Below, in pieces: positions 55,828-64,000 of a stretch of DNA of 64,000 nucleotides. A program made the translations under genes and the position numbers. Source of the stretch: Nemertoderma westbladi (taxonomy: Eukaryota; Xenacoelomorpha; Nemertodermatida; Nemertodermatidae); contig JAUCBJ010001244.1 of the NCBI GenBank assembly GCA_032718475.1, forward strand, positions 1 to 64,000, in the 5' to 3' direction. A model generated the notes under the pieces. That model ran no database searches and was not told the DNA's origin. It worked only from the letters and a program-made list of their open reading frames with translations. Each line of letters begins with the position of its first letter. Position 1 is the first letter of the stretch.

Positions 55828-57380
55828 AAATCAGTTCAAGGACAATCACAGGATTCCATTGCTGAGCAACGAGATATGTTGCAGATATTAGTAAATGCTA
55901 TTGATGAATATCAGCATCCATCAACAACATTTGTCCATTCTCCATGGTTAGTAGGAGCACCAGGTGTAGGAAAGACAACAGTAATGTTGGAAGCTATGGC
56001 TTACAGCCTTGCATGTGGTCTGAATGTTATGCTCACAGCAATTACAAGTGAGAGAGCCAGAGTATTAGGGGGTGAACATCTTCATTTACTTATGCCATTT
56101 GGTGTTCATCATGGTAAAATAACATCTACAGGATTAGCTCAAGAATGTCTCTTAAGTTTAGCAAAAAGTCCATCTAAACTTGCTTTACTTAAACGATTGA
56201 ATATCATTTTCTTTGAGGAGTATGGCATGCTTTCTTGTGAACAACTAGCAGCCATTGATCTCATACTGCATAGAATATGTAACACACAAAGGCCATTTGG
56301 TGGAAAATTATTCATAGGATGTGGAGATAGATCATTGCCAACTAGAGCCTGTTGAGGGTCGAGTAGTTTGGCTTAGTACTCATTTTATTACAACCTTTAC
56401 TGTTATGGTTTGCTGACATTTTGTTCGTAGTGCAAATGATGAAGAATTGCAACTAGTTATAACAATCTTGCGCACATCAAACCCATCCATCTCCTAATTT
56501 GATTGATCAAATGATAGGAATATTAAAGAGACGCTGTAACTTCCTTGATAGCTGGGATGATGTCCCAGATGATGTCTTAAAGGTTGTAGGAACTCGGGCT
56601 GGTGAACAGGAAGTATTACAAAAATATCTTTCACAGCACCGAAACGAAGTTGGAACAGTTTCTATCACTAGCCATGATCAGGTAACTAGTGGGAATCCTT
56701 CGGAGGATAATTGTTGGAGGGATACCGATTCACCTAGTATTATTAATTTTATAACAAGATCATGTCGTGAGCCACAGGAATTGATTCTGTTCCTAAACCA
56801 GATCCTCCGTTTCACATATAACAGGCAATCTGTGCAACCTAAATTTTCTAATGGTCAATTGTGTATTCTTACGAAAGTGCCAGCTGATTGTGATGATACA
56901 CTGGAAGCAGCTGTTGTCCCTAAAGGATGCCTTCGGATAAACCCTGAAAGTGCAAATACATGGCCATCAGTTAAATTATCCCAATGTAAACAGCCCCTCC
57001 TACAGTTGTTGGTTATGGCAAGAATGCGATAATGGGAAGACGTATACATACAATTCCCATTACATTACTTTTGTGCAGGCACCATACATGGTGTTCAAGG
57101 TCAAGATGCGCCATCATTAGCAACTCAAATAACTATTGATATTAAGAATAAATATAAGATTTGGCTGAAAATGCAAATAACCACGCTTATTTCTAGGGTA
57201 TTCGATCTTGGTAACTTTTCATTTGTTGGAATCATGGAGGAAACTTTCAATTGTATACGAATCTTGATGAATAAGAAATCGCCAAATCAAGATTATATTA
57301 AACACTTATTGAGAGGTCTCAATGTTCTTGTCGCTGGAGTATCCCAAGATCCTATAACATTTGAAAAACATCCTTTCTGA
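55828..57380 (+). pseudogene. Helitron PIF1-like helicase, copy 2 (broken)
   Basis: Same helicase as copy 1: Walker A GAPGVGKTTV at about 55,954, FFEEYGML and GKLFIGCGD, with the same stops and the same frameshift near 56,327. Beyond the point where copy 1 ends, it continues with an open frame to 57,032. After a frame change near 57,070 comes TIHGVQGQDAPSL, the motif V/VI region of PIF1 helicases (usually TIHKxQGxT). A further frame at 57,171-57,380 (LLRGLNVLVAGVSQDP) covers the place of the conserved motif VI 'VALSR'. Confidence 0.85.
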
Positions 57381-57490
57381 CCATACTATATAGATATTCC
57401 TTCTTCTTATACAGGATTTGTCTATATGTTGATAAGTATTATGTTCCGTGATAAAGTTATATAGGTCAAACTATAGAACTAAAAGCAAGG

Positions 57491-57838
57491 TTGCTGGCTC
57501 ATCAGAACAAAACAGGTTCTGATTTTACAAGGAATTCTGCATATCACCCTTGGGCTCTGTATGCCTTTGTCAGTGGCTTTCCAGGTGAAGGAAAGGGTGA
57601 CCTTAATACTCGATACCGTAAAGAATTTGAAACTGAATGGCATGCTCTTAATAATACAGGAAAAGCTGGCGGGGATACAATTGTTGGGCGAGAGTATGTT
57701 TTTCAAGTTGGTGTTGAGATAGTTCGAAATTGGAATACTAAAGTATATAATGATGATGATGGAGAAGTCAACAATTTCGAGCTGAAAATATGTAAACCAT
57801 CGATCTCTCAGTATATTTTATATGCTCCTATTGCATAA
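57491..57838 (+). CDS. unidentified 115-codon frame after Helitron helicase
   Basis: Begins 110 bp after the helicase end. Soluble, with an aromatic PWALYAFVSGFPGEGKGD stretch (about residues 20-40), a charged middle and no membrane segment. It may be an accessory Helitron domain or captured sequence. No motif I know. It ends at TAA followed by a TA microsatellite. Confidence 0.35.
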   Translation: MLAHQNKTGSDFTRNSAYHPWALYAFVSGFPGEGKGDLNTRYRKEFETEWHALNNTGKAGGDTIVGREYVFQVGVEIVRNWNTKVYNDDDGEVNNFELKICKPSISQYILYAPIA

Positions 57839-57894
57839 TTCCAATCTTTGTTGCAGATATATATATATATAAATCTTGCTTCTGCATAGAGTAT

Positions 57895-58258
57895 TCCTAT
57901 TTAGAGATTCCCATACACGGAGGCAACTTACAACCAAGGGAGTATAGCTGCAGGCAACTTACTGCCAAGGGAACTTGGTAGACTCTAAGAACAGAGTATA
58001 GCTGGAGGTAAATTACAACCAAGGAAACTTGAGAGACTAAGAAGTGTATAGCTGCAGGCAATTTAAAACCACTAAAACTTGGTAGACTCAAAAGAGTATA
58101 GCTGCAGGCAATTTAAAACCAAGAAAACTTGGTAGACTCTAATAAAATAGGACATAGCTGCAGGCAACTTACCACAAAGGAAACTTTGGATACTCTAGAC
58201 TCTTAAGAAAACAGAATGTAGCTGCAGACAACTTACCCTCAAGGAAACTTGGGATTTA
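57895..58258. repeat. about 55-bp minisatellite
   Basis: Six or seven units with AGTATAGCTGCAGGCAACTT, ACCAAGGAAACTTGG and AGACTCTAAGA. Units diverge more toward the right. Confidence 0.88.
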
Positions 58259-58259
58259 A

Positions 58260-58670
58260 ATTTTAAAATAAATTGTAAAATTTGTTGATACATTTAATAT
58301 GTTAACATAGTTATTATATTTTTTTATAATATATGTAATTTTCGTAATTATTTCGCAGTTGTAACAAAGTTGAGAAGAATTTCGCAGTTGTAACAAAGGT
58401 GAAGAGAAGAAGAAAAGGCATCGAAATTACGAATAATGTGATTGCCGGTGACATAAACATAACTTTCACAAAATAGACAGTAGATACCTCGTAACAATCA
58501 GAGAAACACTGCAGTAAATTGTTCAAATTGCTATAATTATTTATATTGCGCTTCGAATATTATAGGGCCTACTTCAAATAATATTCAAAAATATATTCAC
58601 TGCTGTTAAACAGATATTTATTTTAAAAATGTAGATAATTATTCTTCCCCCAAAAAACCATGCCCCTTTT
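58260..58670. other. AT-rich spacer
   Basis: Contains a small direct repeat of TTTCGCAGTTGTAACAAAG (58,350 and 58,379). No gene. Confidence 0.5.
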
Positions 58671-58672
58671 TT

Positions 58673-59330
58673 ATGACCTCCCCCACCAACAAATCCCTCT
58701 TAGGGAAATTTACTTTATTTTATCTTTTAGATTCAATAATCCCCATAACAATGGCGATGATCCGGGAACTCAAACTGATCTCGGGTACCGATGACGTTGT
58801 CTTTGTGTTTCACAACAACCTCCCCTGTATCATAAACTCATCAACTCTCTACAAAAAGGATTATCTACCGCGATCCGGAGGTTCTATCGATTACTTCAGA
58901 GTCGTGGTTTCTACGGACGGGAACCGCGTTGCCTCGGGAACCTATAGGGGTGGGTCGGTGACTGTCTGGGAGTGCGGAGCGACCGGTTGGTGGGTCGTAG
59001 TGGAGGTAGCGGAGAGGGAGTTAGGGATTGGTGGGGGAGGGGATGAATGGAGGGCGGGAATAGACATAAATCCCTCCAACCGGGACGTCATAGCAACATG
59101 TGGGTCCAACAGGGGGATTTCATTAATATCAATACTGGTAGGAAATATAAGAGGTTTCTAACTGGGTGGGGCATTCTGGGAGGTTTGGTGTGTTCGGTTC
59201 AACGGGTCCCGGTTAGCCAGCTGTTCGGATGATAGTACAGTAAAAGTTTGGCTGACTGGAACCCGGGCAGTTAGGAACACAATGCCCGATATTGTCCTTT
59301 TGAACGCCAAAATTTCGTCGCCAGAACCAA
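58673..59330 (+). pseudogene. WD40-repeat-like protein, broken
   Basis: The first frame (58,673-59,161) has VVSTDGNRVASGTYRGGSVT followed by VWEC. It then has AGIDINPSNRDVIATCGSN, two WD40-type blades with 'G-x-x-ASG...V-VW' and 'I-xNP-xxxV-ATCG' spacing. After frame changes near 59,120 and 59,170, a third blade follows (WCVRFNGSRLASCSDDSTVK then VW). The DNA is markedly more GC-rich than its surroundings. WD40 propellers are scaffolds for protein complexes. Only about three blades remain and no introns are seen, so this is a processed or captured gene fragment. Source unknown. Confidence 0.65.
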
Positions 59331-59700
59331 TCTAGCTGCATTTTCCCCATAGACTTACATAGGAAAAAATATGAATGCTAAGCGCATTTGATACATAATT
59401 ATCGCATTTTAAAATTTATACCACTGAATTCCTTGCAAAATATAATGGAGAGTGCTCTAACAACTGCCAAGCAACTAATTGGGTTAATCAATTATCCATT
59501 ATTACTAAGTATAATTACCAACCTACGGCTATAATAAACAATGTAGAGGGAGTCAGAGTGGTGAACTTTGTAAAGTTTGAAGTGTAGTGAGTTGCTCAGT
59601 GTGAGTGTTAGTGTTGCTTCAACTAAATGTCACAGATCTATTTTTGGAACGAAATTAAAAAGGAAAATATTTGCGTGATTCCTTGGTTACATAACAATGT

Positions 59701-60296
59701 TTGTTTAATTGTGAGTCAAAGAAAGTAATTGAGCATTATTATGCAGTTGTGTGGACCAATCATGGCCCCACAACAAAGAAAGTAATTGAGACTTATAATA
59801 AGGGTGAAGGAAATTGTTACCAAGGAATGGTGAAGGATACTCAGTACCTAGAACGTTCTGAAGCAGTGTTAATTGAACACAAAAACATTTTTTCAAACAA
59901 AACCATGGATATCATGAAGTCTCTTGGACTGACAACAACGGATGGTGAAGGGGAATGTTTATTAAACCAAGATTTCTGGGCTGGAAATATCACTACCCGG
60001 CCTGTAGTGATGAGTTTTTTTTGTCCCCACCATCCCATGCCTATTTACTTTTACATGTTCTTGTACTAACGTACAAGTATGTGATAGGCGTCTCATGGTC
60101 AGCTATCTCACTAAATTATGCTGCTGGCAAAGAGGAAAGGGCCAAGGTCCTTTTCAATGAGTCAGTAGCAGAAAAAGGCAAGGTTACTGTTGATGTGCTA
60201 CCCCTTGTCTTGAAAATTTCCGGCTCACAGTTGCCATCTAAAGAAAAAGGGAAGAGGGAACAGGTATCGTCATGGGAACATCACGGAACGTCTTAA
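59701..60296 (+). pseudogene. unidentified frame pair
   Basis: Frame 59,701-60,069 has HYYAVVWTNHGPTTKKVIE and a helical, charged middle. It overlaps a second frame ending at 60,296 that contains a helical AAGKEERAKVLFNESVAEKG segment. A single frameshift near 60,000 would join them, which suggests one damaged gene. No family recognised. Confidence 0.35.
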
Positions 60297-60667
60297 TCTT
60301 CAGCAAAGTAATTGTCCTGATTGGGAAAAAAGGGTTTTGGGTATATTTGAGCGAAAAAGTAACAATTTAAAAATACAAATGATATATTATATGTATGTAC
60401 ACTTTAAATAGAAAGTATAATGTGCCAACTAATTATATAAAATAATATAAAATAATTGAACTTCACAAAACACACATGCACAATATCAGTTAGCTGATTG
60501 TCGGCTCTGTCTTGTTGGCGATAACCATGGGCAGTACGTCTACAATGTGGGTAATGTACTACTAGGTAATGTTCTTATGGAGATGTACGTACAATCAACT
60601 TTTTTGATATACTGGACTTTAATTCTGAACAGCAACATGGACAAACTATCTTCCCTTCAACTACATT

Positions 60668-61040
60668 AGTAGTAGAGTCTTGGCCGGCTCGGTGACAGTT
60701 AGACCCCACTGCCTGGCGCCATACTGTCTGGGTAACACCTCCTAATTAGGCTAATTAGACCCTAATTGACAGGTGTCATCAATTAATTAGTACAATTAAA
60801 CCCTAATAGGTGTCTTATGACTCCTAATTAGGGTTTAATTGATTATCCTAATTAATCAATCCGATACGCAATGGTGTCAGTGTTGTCTAACTGTCGCCTA
60901 GAGGGCCAAGAGGGTGTCATAAGTGACACCGCAGCTCTTTTATTTATTATTGCTTATTTATTTGTACTTAATTTTAATTAATTATTTGTATTTAATTTTA
61001 CTTTATTAATTAAACTTTATTTATTTGTATTAAATAGAAA
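60668..61040 (+). mobile_element. single Polinton-like terminal repeat
   Basis: Starts AGTAGTAGAGTCTTGGCC and follows the TIR at 31,900 through TCAATTAATTAGTACAATTA and AGTGACACCGCAGCTCTTTT to the AT-rich part. It lacks the TGACACCC hairpin cluster and is clearly diverged. No matching right end is found before 64,000, so it is either one end of an element running off the window or a solo remnant. Confidence 0.85.
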
Positions 61041-61135
61041 TGGAGATCAAATTAACTAAATAAATGAATACGAGTCCATATTCTCTATAACGAATACAAG
61101 TAAACGTTTTCTGATACATAACGTCTAAAACTGTT

Positions 61136-62029
<894 letters not shown>

Positions 62030-63490
62030 ACATGTAATCTAATAATCTCTCTATGCGGTTATTGTTGTAGTTGAAACTTTAATTAAATCTACTTATTGCC
62101 TTATACTTAATATATCCGCTACTTACATATACCCATCTCTGTAAATCGACAGATCCCATATATAGAGGGGGGAGGTGGAGGATACCTGTACGTCATGACC
62201 ATCAATGACCCCGGGATACGGGAGGTATCTTAGGTTTCTTAATCGTGGTCTGCAGGATTTTGTTACTAGGTAGTTTTTAATACATAATACGTACCTAGTT
62301 TGATATATAATTATACCTGATCAGCAGTATAGAAGATGATCAATATACCTCTTGTGTTTGGCAATATTACCTTACGTGTTTTATATATATATCAACACAC
62401 TCTTGTAACGCATGCTCTTAATTAGCTGCACGGGTCAGCTTTATTAATTTGTATTTAATTTTAAATTAATTAATTTCAAGATTCCTATAATCAATAAATA
62501 TACATTATATAGGTAGTGTGAACACGGCCTAAGGAACGCGGCGTAACGCCGTGAAAAAACATTAAACTTCCAAACGATGGGACTGGTGGTGCTGCAATAT
62601 CGCCGGCGGTGACACTTTATTGAAACGCTTGTAGCTAAAGAATAAAATATAAAAATACAAATTCTGGCTCAGTCACTAAGGATGAGGGAGGTGAAACTAC
62701 TGTAGCTCTGTTTCATTCATGCTATTCATTCAAATTTGTATTAAAGTTAGGGGGGGGGGGGGGGAGGGGCGTGTCATGTATTGAAATTACAAAACTAAAT
62801 TACAACATTAAATTTAAAAGCATTCAATAATTATTCAATTCATTTTCTTAATCAAAGAGACCTTGGTGTACTGGTTGCATTGAATTCGCATCTCTTGGAG
62901 GTCGTGGGTTCAGTGTTAAGTCTGAGATTTGACAGTGCTGCAGTATGTATTCCAACGAAAAAATACGGCACGGGTCAGCAGGTACGGAACTGCAAACTAC
63001 GCTGCGATATGTTGTACCGGTAGGTACATGTGCTGATGTGCGACATGCCGATTGTACAGGCTGACCGGGGTGCATGATAGCAAGAAAATATCTGAAAATC
63101 AAAATGTTAAAAATTAAAATTTGAATATTAAATAAAAGAATTTAAAAATAATTATTAAGAATATATTTTATACAATATAGAGCAGTAGAGTAAATAGTTT
63201 CTATATCGTTATAGTAGAAAAGGATATATTTTTAAATAAATAAATTGGAGATGAGCTGTTGCAACTGTAATTAAAGGTGTAATATTATGGTTTTGTTCAG
63301 AAGTGGAAAAAAATTAATTTACAAATTTATTTAATTAATATCACCTGGAAGCAATACTCGAGCTGAATATCTACTTATTTGCACTCCCCTCCTGTTTCAC
63401 TCTACAGTAGCATGCTTGAGGCTGTTAGAGATGGAATATAAGCAACTTAAGACTGCCCTGCCCGTTCAATAGGAGTGGATTAGGTGGGAG
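62030..63490. other. AT-rich spacer with a G tract
   Basis: A G run at about 62,751-62,764 and TA-rich stretches. An 84-codon minus-strand frame (62,848-63,102) has no recognisable feature. Confidence 0.45.
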
Positions 63491-63495
63491 TGTGA

Positions 63496-63605
63496 GTGTC
63501 AGGGGCTAGTGGCTGAGCTGGTTAGCGCTACTGATGAGGCCTGTTAGGCCGAAACGTACGTATAGTATAGCGCTGGTTCAACCCCCGGTGACGCGGTTTC
63601 TCATT
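63496..63605 (+). mobile_element. tRNA-like SINE fragment containing a ribozyme
   Basis: GGCTAGTGGCTGAGCTGGTT resembles a tRNA D-arm/A box, and GCTGGTTCAACCCCC resembles a T-arm/B box 70 bp on. The region that should hold the anticodon arm is replaced by the hammerhead motif. Confidence 0.7.
63524..63574 (+). ncRNA. hammerhead ribozyme, type I
   Basis: Stem I AGCGCTA (63,524-63,530) pairs perfectly with TAGCGCT (63,568-63,574). The core CTGATGAG follows at 63,531. Stem II pairs 63,538-63,541 with 63,547-63,550 around loop TGTTA. The core GAAA is at 63,551-63,554. Stem III is only 2 bp (A63,554-T63,566 and C63,555-G63,565), and the cleavage triplet GTA is 63,565-63,567. All invariant core bases are present. 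Very short stem III is known for minimal metazoan hammerheads. Confidence 0.85.
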
Positions 63606-64000
63606 TTTTCCACTTCTGGACAAAACCATAATATTACACCTATATTTTTAAAAACTTTCAGTTTCGGATATAGTACACGTATTAATACTGATAAAATATG
63701 TTTTTCCCCTCTTGTATGTCTTTGTTTGTCCCCATTATTTCCCTGAAAGGCGTAGTCAGATAGCCTTCCCTTATACAGGGGTCTGACATTCTGACAGTGG
63801 CATACAGTAAGGCAGTGCAGTATGGACATCGCCTTTACCTCTATGTAGCTCTACAATACACTCAGACTCTGGATACATGGATTACCGCGCCTTTAAAGAC
63901 AGACACAGCATCACACAGTAATTAATGGATTTATTTCATAAAACAATATGAATGGCACTGGACATAATACAGATCAATTTTCTTTGCATCATATGATATT
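63606..64000. other. non-coding flank of SINE
   Basis: No gene supported. Short frames here lack any motif. Confidence 0.45.

Overview
This is eukaryotic, AT-rich, repeat-dominated DNA. It has no bacterial operons, several intron-type splice signals, tRNA-derived SINE sequence, LINE, LTR and Helitron relics, and a large protein-primed polymerase element. The mix (RTE-type LINEs, Helitrons, a Polinton/Maverick-like element, recurring TAGGCCTACCGG-type motifs) suggests an invertebrate animal, probably aquatic. The species cannot be named from the sequence. I see no convincing intact host gene; nearly everything is mobile elements, their broken copies, or satellite DNA.

Region by region. 1-4,000: simple and tandem repeats, no gene. 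4,175-10,660: a 2.7-kb segment present twice in tandem, carrying antisense fragments of the same DNA polymerase gene that is intact at 34.8 kb, with an RTE-like LINE inserted in them (14-bp target duplication). 11,800-18,900: three distinct broken Helitron Rep genes and a foldback element sitting in a satellite. 19,000-20,800: a gag-like gene and LTR on the minus strand. 21,300-31,600: short inverted-repeat elements, LINE fragments, minisatellites, a foldback element and a SINE.

31,900-46,096 is the centrepiece: a complete Polinton/Maverick-like transposon. It has a 6-bp target duplication, 5'-AG...CT-3' ends and about 0.9-kb terminal inverted repeats. It lies inside the LTR of a retrotransposon whose primer-binding site is at about 46,207. 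Its cargo is an intact 1,351-aa protein-primed family B DNA polymerase with a duplicated, spliced, ATG-free leader; directly downstream a small protein that looks like a divergent TATA-binding protein; and a convergent 563-aa gene of unknown function. Between the convergent genes is an array of about 13 tRNA T-arm (B-box)-like modules. I recognise no integrase, packaging ATPase, protease or capsid gene. A plausible reading (inference) is a capsid-poor self-replicating element that carries its own promoter-recognition factor and depends on other elements for integration or packaging. A separate single TIR-like end lies at 60,668.

46,200-64,000: retrotransposon remains; an LTR with polypurine tract; a 1.1-kb array of short hairpins whose stems co-vary; two near-identical broken Helitron helicase genes sharing the same lesions; a minisatellite; a broken WD40-type reading frame; unidentified reading frames; and at 63.5 kb a tRNA-like SINE fragment containing a well-formed hammerhead ribozyme motif.
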